From Variovorax sp. J22G73 (lineage in GTDB: Bacteria; Pseudomonadota; Gammaproteobacteria; Burkholderiales; Burkholderiaceae_C), in assembly GCF_030317035.1 (NCBI RefSeq), contig NZ_JASZYK010000004.1, positions 496,001 through 560,000 on the forward strand: DNA of 64,000 nt, in the 5' to 3' direction. This document shows positions 17,947-25,924 of the stretch, one piece after another. Positions within the stretch are counted from its first letter, which is position 1, and the number at the start of each line of letters is the position of its first letter. Position numbers and translations under genes: made by a program. The notes below the pieces were generated by a model. It was not told the origin of the DNA, ran no database searches, and saw only the letters and a list, made by a program, of their open reading frames with translations.

Positions 17947-19161
17947 TCAGTTCGCCAGCAGGCTGCTGGCGATGATGTTGCGCTGCACTTCGTTGGAGCC
18001 CGCGTAGATGGAGGCGGCGCGGTCGTTCAGGTAGGCCGACATGGAGAACACGGCCTCTTCGGGAATCGCCAGCTCGCCCTGCAGCCCGTCGTCCAGCGGC
18101 AAGTCGGCGGCGGCGTAGTGCGCGGCGATTTCCACGCCCAGTTCGGTCAGCCGCTGGCGCAGCTCGGAGCCCAGCACCTTGCCCATCGAGGGGCGCATGC
18201 CCGGCGGCTCGCCGCGGGCCTGGGCGCGCAGCGATTGCAGCTCGGTCGCCTCGATGGCGTCGATGGCGCATTCGGCATCGGCCAGGCGCAGCGCCATGTC
18301 GCCGGCTTCGTGAGCGTCGTGCGCGTCGTGCGCGTCGGACGCCGCCGCGGCGAACGCGGCATCGGCGGCCGCCTGCAAGCGGCGCAGCCGCGCGCGCAGC
18401 ATCGGTGCCCAGGCGCCGCCGCGCTCGTGCTGCAGCAGGTACTTGGCGATGGTCCAGCCCTGGTTCTCCTCGCCGATGAGCCCGTCGGCGGGCACGCGCA
18501 CCTCGTCGAAGAACACCTGGTTGAGCTCGTGGTCGCCCGAGATGCTGACGATCGGGCGGATGGTCACGCCCGGCGCCGGCAGGTCGAAGCACAGGAAGCT
18601 GATGCCCTGCTGCGGCTTGCCGCCCGACGTGGTGCGCACCAGGCAGAACATCTTGTTGGCGTACTGCGCGTGGGTGGTCCAGATCTTGGTGCCGTTGAGC
18701 ACGTAGCTGTCGCCGTCGCGCACCGCCTTGCATTGCAGCGAGGCCAGGTCGGAGCCCGACTGCGGCTCCGAGTAGCCCTGGCACCAGTAGTCCTCGCCCG
18801 AGCGGATGCCGGGCAGCCAGGCGCGCTTCTGCGCCTCGGTGCCGAAGGCGATGATCACCGGCGCGACCATGCCCGGGCCCATGGGCGCGCGCGGGGGTGC
18901 GTCGGCGGCGGCGAGCTCGCTGGCGAACAGGTAGTGCTGCATCGGCGTCCAGCCGGTGCCGCCGTGCTCGGCCGGCCATTGGGGCACGCTCCAGCCGCGC
19001 GCGGCGAGGATGCGGTGCCAGCGGTTGCCGTGCTCGTAGTCGCTGAAGATGCCCGAGCAGCGCCGGCCCGCGGCGCGAAGCTCGGGCGTCAGCTCACGCG
19101 CCAGGAAGTCGCGAACCTCGTCGCGGAATGCGGTCTCCGCCGCCGTGAGTGCCCAGGCCAT
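17947..19161 (-). CDS. Acyl-CoA dehydrogenase, large (alpha-like) partner
   Basis: 404 residues starting at MAWALTAAE. Typical ACAD motifs: CQGYSEPQSGSDLASL, LNGTKIWTTHAQYA and the C-terminal IYAGSNEVQRNIIA. Related to dehydrogenases for branched, dicarboxylic or sterol-derived acyl-CoAs (PimC/FadE type). A DAH tripeptide repeat (18307-18338) lies in a loop of the C-terminal helical domain. First gene of a two-gene operon; a palindrome at 19222-19235 lies 60 bp upstream of the start codon. Confidence 0.92.
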   Translation of the reverse strand: MAWALTAAETAFRDEVRDFLARELTPELRAAGRRCSGIFSDYEHGNRWHRILAARGWSVPQWPAEHGGTGWTPMQHYLFASELAAADAPPRAPMGPGMVAPVIIAFGTEAQKRAWLPGIRSGEDYWCQGYSEPQSGSDLASLQCKAVRDGDSYVLNGTKIWTTHAQYANKMFCLVRTTSGGKPQQGISFLCFDLPAPGVTIRPIVSISGDHELNQVFFDEVRVPADGLIGEENQGWTIAKYLLQHERGGAWAPMLRARLRRLQAAADAAFAAAASDAHDAHDAHEAGDMALRLADAECAIDAIEATELQSLRAQARGEPPGMRPSMGKVLGSELRQRLTELGVEIAAHYAAADLPLDDGLQGELAIPEEAVFSMSAYLNDRAASIYAGSNEVQRNIIASSLLAN

Positions 19162-19192
19162 GGTGTTGTCTCGCTGAGGAATACACCGGGCG

Positions 19193-19238
19193 AGTGTGAT
19201 GCCGGCGGGGCGCGGCGGCATCGTCGGATCGGACGAAT
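19193..19238 (-). promoter_or_regulatory. Candidate LuxR-type operator and promoter, site 3 (acyl-CoA dehydrogenase pair)
   Basis: Imperfect palindrome CGTCG-GATC-GGACG at 19222-19235, preceded by GCAT and followed by AAT as at site 2. A -10-like CACACT lies at 19198-19193 on the minus strand, 24 bp from the palindrome edge. Spacing matches sites 1 and 2, pointing to the same activator geometry. Confidence 0.5.
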
Positions 19239-19303
19239 GGGGTCGCGGGTGCGACAGGGTTTGCGCGCTCGCGGCGCGCTTTGTCCGCAGGGCTGCGGCT
19301 GCC

Positions 19304-20173
19304 TCAGGCCGCGACAGCCTCGCGCTGCGCCACCGTCTTCGCCGGCACCGGCATGTGCTGCGCCCAGTCGATGATCTCCAGCGTGCCGTCCGCATGCTCG
19401 GCCAGCGCCGTCAGGCTTTCCACCCAGTCGCCGTCGTTGCAGTACAGGATGCCGTCGATGTCGCGCATCTCCGCGTGGTGGATGTGCCCGCATACCACCC
19501 CCTGCGCGCCGCGGTTGCGCGCCTCGCGGGCCACGGCGGCCTCGAAGTCGCCCACGTAGCTCACCGCGCGCTTGACCTTGCCCTTCAGGTACTTCGACAG
19601 CGACCAGTACGGCAAGCCCATGCGCGCGCGCAGCGAGTTCAGATGGCGGTTGAGCTTGAGCGTGAATTCGTAGAGCGAATCGCCCACGTAGGCCAGCCAC
19701 TTGGCGCACTGGATCACGCCATCGAACAGGTCGCCGTGAATGATCCACAGCTTGCGCCCGTCGGCGGTCTCGTGGATCCATTCCTCGGCCACGTCGATGC
19801 CGCCGAAGTTGTGGTGCAGGTACTTGCGCGCAAACTCGTCGTGGTTGCCCGGAATGAAGATCACGCGCGTGCCCTTGCGCGCCTTGCGCAGCAGCTTCTG
19901 GATCACGTCGTTGTGCGCCTGCGGCCAGTACCAGTGCCGCTTGAGCTGCCAGCCGTCGATGATGTCGCCGACCAGGAACAGCGTCTCGCACTCGGTGTGC
20001 TTCAGGAAGTCGAGCAGCGCCCGCGCCTGGCAGCCGGGCGTGCCCAGGTGCAGGTCGGAGATCCACAGGGTGCGAAAGCGCAGCGGCTCGCGCACGCGGT
20101 CTTCGTCGTCCGGCTCCAGGGCCCGGGTCGCGGTGTCGCGCCATGCGCGAAGGAAAGCGTCGTCGCGTTGCAT
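19304..20173 (-). CDS. LpxH-like UDP-2,3-diacylglucosamine diphosphatase family metallophosphoesterase
   Basis: 289 residues. Motifs in order: SDLHLG, GDIIDGW, GNHDEF, IHGDLFD and GHIHHAE, the full dinuclear metal set of the LpxH/COG2908 family. LpxH hydrolyses UDP-diacylglucosamine in lipid A synthesis; this longer relative has the same core but may act on another diphosphate lipid. The start at 20173 (MQRDDAFL) was chosen; an ATG at 20215 is an alternative. Divergent from the desaturase/YhhN fusion. Confidence 0.85.
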   Translation of the reverse strand: MQRDDAFLRAWRDTATRALEPDDEDRVREPLRFRTLWISDLHLGTPGCQARALLDFLKHTECETLFLVGDIIDGWQLKRHWYWPQAHNDVIQKLLRKARKGTRVIFIPGNHDEFARKYLHHNFGGIDVAEEWIHETADGRKLWIIHGDLFDGVIQCAKWLAYVGDSLYEFTLKLNRHLNSLRARMGLPYWSLSKYLKGKVKRAVSYVGDFEAAVAREARNRGAQGVVCGHIHHAEMRDIDGILYCNDGDWVESLTALAEHADGTLEIIDWAQHMPVPAKTVAQREAVAA

Positions 20174-20267
20174 GGACGGGTAGGCTCCCACTGCCGCATG
20201 ACCGCGCGATGGCATACCCGTGACATCCCGGTGACGCGTGGCCGGCGGGCAACGCCACAATCCCGCG

Positions 20268-22010
20268 ATGCGCCCTGGCCAGATCATCGTTCTTGCGACC
20301 CCTGTGTTCTTTCTTCTGATAGCGATCGAGTTCGCGGTGGGCCGCGTGCGGGCGCGCCGCGGCACCGGGCAAGACACCTACCGGCTGGCCGACGCGGTGA
20401 ACAGCATCGGCCTGGGCATGCTGAGCCAGATCAGCGCGGTGCTCACGGGGCTGCTGCGCATCGGCATCTACACGGCGGTGTATTCGGCGGTGGCGCTCTT
20501 TCCGCAGGAGGCCGCGCGCGAGTTCTGGACGACGTGGTACGGCTGGCTGCTGGCGCTGGTGTTCTACGACTTCTGCTACTACTGGCTGCACCGCATGGGG
20601 CACGAGTCGGCCGTGCTCTGGGCGGCGCACGTGGTGCACCACCAGAGCCAGCACTACAACCTGTCGACGGCGCTGCGGCAAACGTCGAGCGGCGCGCTGT
20701 TCGGCTGGCTCTTCTACCTGCCGATGGCGGTGGCGGGCGTGCCGCCGCTGGTGTTCGGCGTGGTGGCGCTCATCGACCTGCTCTACCAGTTCTGGGTGCA
20801 CACCGAGCAGGTGGGCAAGCTGGGCTGGTTCGACCGCTGGTTCTGCTCGCCGTCGAACCACCGGGTGCACCACGCGGTGAACGACCGTTACCTGGACCGC
20901 AACTACGGCGGCGTGCTGATCGTGTGGGACCGCCTCTTCGGCACCTTCCGCGAAGAGGACGAGCGCTGCGTGTACGGCACGCGCGGCGAGCTGCGCAGCT
21001 GGGACCCGCTGTGGGCCAACGCCGAGGTGTACTGGGCGCTGGCGAAAGATTCATGGCATGCGCGCAGCTGGGCCGACAAGCTGCGCGTGTGGTTCAAGCC
21101 GCCGGGCTGGCGGCCGGCGGACGTGGCGGCGCGCTTTCCGAAGCAGCCCTTCGACATCGCACAGGTCACGCGCTACGAGCCCGCGGTGTCCGCCGGCGTG
21201 CAGTGGTTCGCGGGCGTGCAGTTCGTGCTGCTGCTTGCGGGCGTGGCGGTGTTCCTGTGGTTCTCCGATGCGGTGCCGCTTGCGCAGGCGGCCGTGTGGC
21301 TGGCCGCGCTGACGGCGTCGCTGTGGGCCATCGGCGGCGTGCTGCAGGGGCGGCTGTCGGTCACCGAGGTGCTGCTGGTCGAGGCCGCGGCGCTGGCCAC
21401 GGCGAGCGCGGCGCTGGGCCTTGCGGAGCTGCACCACGTGTGCAAGCCGCTGGCGTTGCTCATCGCCATCTTCTTCGCCGCGCGGCGCGCGGTGGCGCAC
21501 GGCGGCGTGCATGCCTTCGACGGGTTGCTGCTGACCGGGCTGGTGGCCTCGCTCGCCGGCGACGTGCTGCTGATGGGTTCGGCGAAGCTGTTCGTGCCGG
21601 GGCTGGTGTGCTTTCTGCTGGCGCACCTGGCGTACATCGCGCTGTTCCGCATCGGCGTGGGGCTGTTTCCGCGGCGCGGGGCGCTGGCGGCGACGCTGCT
21701 GATCGGCGTGGGGATGTACGCGTATCTCTGGCAAGGCGGGTTGCCCGTGGCCTTGCGGATTCCGGTCGGGGTGTATGTGCTCGTGATCGCGTGCATGGCG
21801 GCGCAGGCCATCGGGCGGGCCGCGGTGCTGCGCGGCAGGGACGCAGGGGCGCCGTGGGTGGCGGTGGGCGCGTGCTTCTTCATGCTGAGCGACGCGCTGC
21901 TGGCGACCAACCGGTTCGTGTCGCCGCTGCCGCTGGCGTCGCTGTGGGTGCTGGGGACGTACTACGCGGCGCAGATATTGATCGTGCGGCACGCGCGCAA
22001 GACGGGTTGA
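20268..22010 (+). CDS. Sterol desaturase/fatty acid hydroxylase fused to YhhN (lysoplasmalogenase-like) domain
   Basis: 580 residues, integral membrane. Residues ~1-290 are a di-iron hydroxylase with the three histidine boxes HRMGH (108-112), HVVHH (121-125) and HRVHH (198-202), as in alkylglycerol monooxygenase (TMEM195) and sterol desaturases. The last ~200 residues are eight-helix YhhN/TMEM86-like: SLAGDVLLM, GLVCFLLAHLAYI and FMLSDALLATNRF. TMEM195 cleaves alkyl-ether lipids and TMEM86 cleaves the vinyl-ether of lysoplasmalogens, so the fusion suggests ether-lipid breakdown. No strong ribosome-binding site is seen; the start follows the first sensible ATG. Confidence 0.88.
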   Translation: MRPGQIIVLATPVFFLLIAIEFAVGRVRARRGTGQDTYRLADAVNSIGLGMLSQISAVLTGLLRIGIYTAVYSAVALFPQEAAREFWTTWYGWLLALVFYDFCYYWLHRMGHESAVLWAAHVVHHQSQHYNLSTALRQTSSGALFGWLFYLPMAVAGVPPLVFGVVALIDLLYQFWVHTEQVGKLGWFDRWFCSPSNHRVHHAVNDRYLDRNYGGVLIVWDRLFGTFREEDERCVYGTRGELRSWDPLWANAEVYWALAKDSWHARSWADKLRVWFKPPGWRPADVAARFPKQPFDIAQVTRYEPAVSAGVQWFAGVQFVLLLAGVAVFLWFSDAVPLAQAAVWLAALTASLWAIGGVLQGRLSVTEVLLVEAAALATASAALGLAELHHVCKPLALLIAIFFAARRAVAHGGVHAFDGLLLTGLVASLAGDVLLMGSAKLFVPGLVCFLLAHLAYIALFRIGVGLFPRRGALAATLLIGVGMYAYLWQGGLPVALRIPVGVYVLVIACMAAQAIGRAAVLRGRDAGAPWVAVGACFFMLSDALLATNRFVSPLPLASLWVLGTYYAAQILIVRHARKTG

Positions 22011-22020
22011 GTCCGGATTT

Positions 22021-22124
22021 CTCCCTCCCCCGCTGGGGGAGGGCCGGGGTGGGGGCAAGCGGCGTATCCATCGGGCGCTCTGCCTGCCCCCATCCCAACC
22101 TTCCCCCAGAGGGGGAAGGAGCAA
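22021..22124. repeat. Paired palindromic (REPIN-like) element
   Basis: Two GC-rich hairpins in inverted orientation. The left is CCCTCCCCC-GCT-GGGGGAGGG (22023-22043); the right is CCTTCCCCC-AGA-GGGGGAAGG (22099-22119). Outer arms around GGGGTGGGGGCA (22046-22057) and TGCCCCCATCCC (22085-22096) also pair. Organisation matches REP doublets of proteobacterial intergenic regions. It sits just after the desaturase/YhhN stop and may also act as transcription barrier. No RAYT transposase is in the window. Confidence 0.75.
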
Positions 22125-22274
22125 TGCCCTAGTCGACGCAGCGCTGCGTTTCCACCACCCTCATCGCAGCGGTGATCCACATCAACAGGCGCGTGCTGCG
22201 CTCGGCGGAAGCGTTGTCACGCCGAAGTGGTGGTCGTGCTTCCAGGCACTCGGGTCATGGGTGTGCATCGGGGC

Positions 22275-23339
22275 TCAGGCGCCGAAAAGGTCCGGCCCTT
22301 CGGCGCGGCCCGAAGGGGGCACCACGCCCAGGTGGCGGTAGGCCGCCAGCGTGGCGATGCGCCCGCGCGGCGTGCGCTGCAGGTAGCCCTGCTGGATGAG
22401 ATAGGGCTCGATCACGTCCTCGATGGTGTCGCGCTCTTCGCCGATGCTGGCGGCCACGTTGTCCAGCCCCACCGGGCCGCCGTCGAAGCGGTGGATGACG
22501 GCCTCTAGCAGCTTGCGGTCCATCAGGTCGAAGCCCTGCGGGTCGACGTCGAGCATGGCGAGCGCCTTGTGCGCGATGTCTTCGGTGATGCGGCCGTTGC
22601 CCTTCACCTCGGCGTAGTCGCGCACACGGCGCAGCAGGCGGTTGGCGATGCGGGGCGTGCCGCGCGAGCGGCGGGCGATTTCGAAGCCGCCGGTCTCGTC
22701 GGTTTCCACCTTCAGCAGGCGCGCGCTGCGGGTGACGATGAGCGCCAGCTCTTCGGGCGTGTAGAACTCCAGCCGCGCCACGATGCCGAAGCGGTCGCGC
22801 AGCGGGTTGGTCAGCATGCCGGCGCGGGTGGTGGCGCCCACCAGCGTGAAGGGCTGCAGGTCGAGCTTGATGCTGCGCGCCGCGGGGCCCTCGCCGATCA
22901 TGATGTCGATCTGGTAGTCCTCCAGCGCGGGGTACAGGATTTCTTCGACGACCGGGCTCAGCCGGTGGATCTCGTCGATGAAGAGCACGTCGTTGGGCTC
23001 CAGGTTGGTCAACAGCGCCGCCAGGTCCTTCGGCTTCTCGAGCACCGGGCCCGAGGTCTGGCGCAGGTTGACGCCCAGCTCGGCCGCGATGATGTGCGAC
23101 AGGGTGGTCTTGCCCAGGCCGGGCGGCCCGAAAAGCAGCACGTGGTCCAGGGCTTCCTTGCGCTTGCGCGCGGCGCCGATGAAGATCTCGAGCTGTTCGC
23201 GCACCTTGGCCTGGCCGACGTACTCGTCGAGCAGCTTGGGGCGAAGGGCCCGCTCGATCGCCTCTTCGTTGGGCGAAGCGGGGGCGGCGGACACCACGCG
23301 TTGGGGGGCGGGCGCGAAATCGTCGGTCTGGATGGTCAT
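22275..23339 (-). CDS. ruvB: Holliday junction branch migration ATPase RuvB
   Basis: 354 residues. Hexameric AAA+ motor that drives RuvA-bound Holliday junctions. Walker A GPPGLGKTT, Walker B LFIDEIHRLSP, sensor and arginine-finger region (TRAGMLTNPLRDRFG), and a C-terminal winged helix with GGPVGLDNVAASIGEE and YLIQQGYLQRTPRGR are all visible. Full length. ruvA is not adjacent: it lies about 7.7 kb away in the same orientation, with the ynb-like cluster between. A 130-bp stretch downstream (22141-22274) holds no recognisable feature. Confidence 0.98.
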   Translation of the reverse strand: MTIQTDDFAPAPQRVVSAAPASPNEEAIERALRPKLLDEYVGQAKVREQLEIFIGAARKRKEALDHVLLFGPPGLGKTTLSHIIAAELGVNLRQTSGPVLEKPKDLAALLTNLEPNDVLFIDEIHRLSPVVEEILYPALEDYQIDIMIGEGPAARSIKLDLQPFTLVGATTRAGMLTNPLRDRFGIVARLEFYTPEELALIVTRSARLLKVETDETGGFEIARRSRGTPRIANRLLRRVRDYAEVKGNGRITEDIAHKALAMLDVDPQGFDLMDRKLLEAVIHRFDGGPVGLDNVAASIGEERDTIEDVIEPYLIQQGYLQRTPRGRIATLAAYRHLGVVPPSGRAEGPDLFGA

Positions 23340-23436
23340 GGAAGGGGTGTTTCGACTACGAGTTTAGTGCCTGCCACACTGGCAGAATGCTTCGGCCATG
23401 CATGTGGCCATATAACAAACGAGGGGAAGCCAGCAC

Positions 23437-24081
23437 GTGTCGATCTACGAACTGAAGCCGCGTTTCCAGGGCCTGCTGCGCCCGCTGGTGGTCCGCCTGC
23501 ATGGCATGGGCGTCACCGCCAACCAGGTGACGCTGGCGGCCTGCGTGGTCTCGGTCGCCCTCGGGCTCTGGCTTTTCTTCTCGGCCCCCTCGCTGGCGGC
23601 CTTCGCGCTGGTCCCGCTGTGGATGTTCCTGCGCATGGCCTTCAACGCCATCGACGGCATGCTGGCGCGCGAGCACCACCAGCAGAGCAGGCTGGGCGCC
23701 TTCCTCAACGAACTGACCGACGTGGTCTCCGACGCGGCGCTGTACCTGCCCTTTGCGCTGGTGGCGCCGTTCAGCGGCTTCTGGGTCGGCACGGTGATCG
23801 TGCTGGCGGGCCTGAGCGAGTTCGCCGGCGCGCTGGGCCCGACAGTAGGCGCCTCGCGCCGGTACGACGGCCCGCTGGGCAAGAGCGACCGGGCCTTCGT
23901 GTTCGGCGCGCTCGGGCTGTACGTGGCGCTGGGCTGGCCGCTGCCGGGCTGGACGGCCTGGCTGATGCCGCTGCTGGCCGTGCTGGTGGCCTGGACCACG
24001 GCCAACCGCATTCGCCGCGCGCTCGAGGAGGCTGACGCAAAGACCGAAGCCGCGCCCCTCGCGTCCGCCCCGCCGCGCTGA
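23437..24081 (+). CDS. CDP-alcohol phosphatidyltransferase, YnbA-like, with altered motif
   Basis: 214 residues, about six membrane helices, GTG start after a GAGGGGAAG ribosome-binding site. The family transfers a phosphoalcohol between a CDP-linked donor and an alcohol in the inner membrane. The signature DxxDGxxAR(x8)GxxxDxxxD is present as N70-AI-D73-G74...A77-R78...G87...N91...D95, so the first and third aspartates are Asn. Those residues normally bind metal, so activity may be altered. First gene of a seven-gene cluster. Length and gene neighbours match E. coli YnbA. Confidence 0.88.
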   Translation: MSIYELKPRFQGLLRPLVVRLHGMGVTANQVTLAACVVSVALGLWLFFSAPSLAAFALVPLWMFLRMAFNAIDGMLAREHHQQSRLGAFLNELTDVVSDAALYLPFALVAPFSGFWVGTVIVLAGLSEFAGALGPTVGASRRYDGPLGKSDRAFVFGALGLYVALGWPLPGWTAWLMPLLAVLVAWTTANRIRRALEEADAKTEAAPLASAPPR

Positions 24082-24126
24082 GCCGACGACTTTCGAACAC
24101 ACCAATAAAAGACTCACAGGGATTCA

Positions 24127-25893
24127 ATGACAGACATCACGCAACGCGTTCCCGAAGAACTGCAGTTCCAGACGCACGACGGCGAATCGCTGTTCTACCG
24201 CCGCTGGCCGGCCACGGGTGCGCAACGGCGCGGCGCCATCCTGCTGTTCCACCGCGGCCACGAACACGGTGCGCGCATGGCGCACCTGGTCGACGAGCTG
24301 GACCTGCCCGACTTCGACTTCTACGCCTGGGACGCCCGCGGCCACGGCCGCTCGCCCGGCCAGCGCGGCTACAGCCCGAGCTTCGGCACCTCGGTGCGCG
24401 ACGTGCAGACCTTCGTGCAGCACATCACCGCCGCGCACGGCGTGCCCGAGCAGGACATGCACGTGGTCGCGCAGAGCGTGGGCGCCGTGCTGATCGCCAC
24501 CTGGGCGCACGACTACGCACCCAAGGTGCGCGGCCTCACGCTGGCCTCGCCGGCCTTCAAGGTGAAGCTGTACGTGCCGTTCGCGCGCGCCGGGCTGGGC
24601 CTGATGCACAAGCTGCGCGGCCTGTTCTTCGTCAACAGCTACGTGAAGGCCAAGTTCCTCACGCACGACCCCGCGCGCATCGCCAGCTACGAGAGCGATC
24701 CGCTCATCTCGCGGCCCATCGCGGTGAACATCCTGCTGGGTCTGTACGAGGCCGCCGACCGCGTGGTGGCCGACGCCAACGCGATCACGCTGCCGGTGCA
24801 GCTGCTCATCTCGGGCGCCGACTGGGTGGTGCACCACAAGCCGCAGCACCGCTTCTTCGAGCGCCTGGGCAGCGCGGTGAAGACCAAGACCGAGCTGCCG
24901 GGCTTCTTCCACGACACGCTCGGCGAGAAAGATCGCGCGCCCGCCGTCGCGCAAATCCGCGAGTTCATCCTGCAGCGCTTCGACGAGCCGGCCGTGCCGG
25001 TCGACCGCCGCGAGGCGCACCTGAGCGGCGACACGGCCGACGAGTCGCGCGCGCTGGCCGAGCCGCTGTCGCCCCTGTCGCCGCGCGGCGCGTACTGGGC
25101 CGTCACCCGGGCCAGCCTGAAGCTGGGCGGCACCATGTCGGAAGGCATCAAGCTGGGCCACGACACCGGCTTCGACTCCGGCAGCACGCTCGACTACGTG
25201 TACCGCAACCAGCCCAAGGGCAGCTCGGCGCTGGGCCGCTCCATCGACAACACCTACCTGAACTCCATCGGCTGGCGCGGCATTCGGCAGCGCAAGATCC
25301 ATGTGGAAGAGCTTCTGCGCATCGCCATGGAGCGGCTCGCGGAAATGCATCGCGAGGTGCGCGTGATGGACATCGCCGCCGGCCACGGCCGCTACGTGCT
25401 CGACGCGGTGCAGGCCAGCCCGGTGAAGGCCAGCTCCATCCTGCTGCGCGACTACAGCGACATCAACGTGCGCGACGGCCGCGCGCTCATCGCGGAGAAG
25501 GGCCTGGAAGACGTCGCGCAGTTCGTGCAGGCCGACGCCTTCGACCGCATCAGCCTGGCCAGCGTCACGCCGCGGCCCACGCTGGCCGTGGTGTCGGGCC
25601 TGTACGAGCTGTTTCCCGACAACGAGATGGTGCGCCGCTCGCTCGCGGGCGTGGGCGACGCGGTGGAAGACCGCGGCTACCTCGTGTACACCGGGCAGCC
25701 GTGGCACCCGCAGCTGGAAATGATCGCGCGCGCCCTCACCAGCCATCGCCAGGGCGAGGCCTGGGTGATGCGCCGCCGCACCCAGTACGAGATGGACCAG
25801 CTGGTGGAAGAAGCGGGCTTCCGCAAGATCGACCAGCGGGTCGACGAGTGGGGCATCTTCACGGTGTCGCTGGCGGTGCGCACCGGGCAATGA
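24127..25893 (+). CDS. Bifunctional alpha/beta hydrolase - SAM methyltransferase-like protein, YnbC-like
   Basis: 588 residues, matching E. coli YnbC in length and architecture. Residues ~1-300 are a serine lysophospholipase-type alpha/beta hydrolase (FHRGHEHG, WDARGHGRSPG, nucleophile Ser117 in AQSVGA, distal His in GFFHD). After a linker, residues ~390-588 form a class I methyltransferase fold with the SAM-binding VMDIAAGHGRY and a VVSGLYELFPDNE motif. A role in deacylating or modifying a phospholipid product of the cluster is inferred. 45 bp after the CDP-alcohol gene, 31 bp before the PAP2 gene. Confidence 0.88.
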   Translation: MTDITQRVPEELQFQTHDGESLFYRRWPATGAQRRGAILLFHRGHEHGARMAHLVDELDLPDFDFYAWDARGHGRSPGQRGYSPSFGTSVRDVQTFVQHITAAHGVPEQDMHVVAQSVGAVLIATWAHDYAPKVRGLTLASPAFKVKLYVPFARAGLGLMHKLRGLFFVNSYVKAKFLTHDPARIASYESDPLISRPIAVNILLGLYEAADRVVADANAITLPVQLLISGADWVVHHKPQHRFFERLGSAVKTKTELPGFFHDTLGEKDRAPAVAQIREFILQRFDEPAVPVDRREAHLSGDTADESRALAEPLSPLSPRGAYWAVTRASLKLGGTMSEGIKLGHDTGFDSGSTLDYVYRNQPKGSSALGRSIDNTYLNSIGWRGIRQRKIHVEELLRIAMERLAEMHREVRVMDIAAGHGRYVLDAVQASPVKASSILLRDYSDINVRDGRALIAEKGLEDVAQFVQADAFDRISLASVTPRPTLAVVSGLYELFPDNEMVRRSLAGVGDAVEDRGYLVYTGQPWHPQLEMIARALTSHRQGEAWVMRRRTQYEMDQLVEEAGFRKIDQRVDEWGIFTVSLAVRTGQ

Positions 25894-25924
25894 GCGCCGC
25901 CGCGGCCACCACCGGGGCCTTGCA

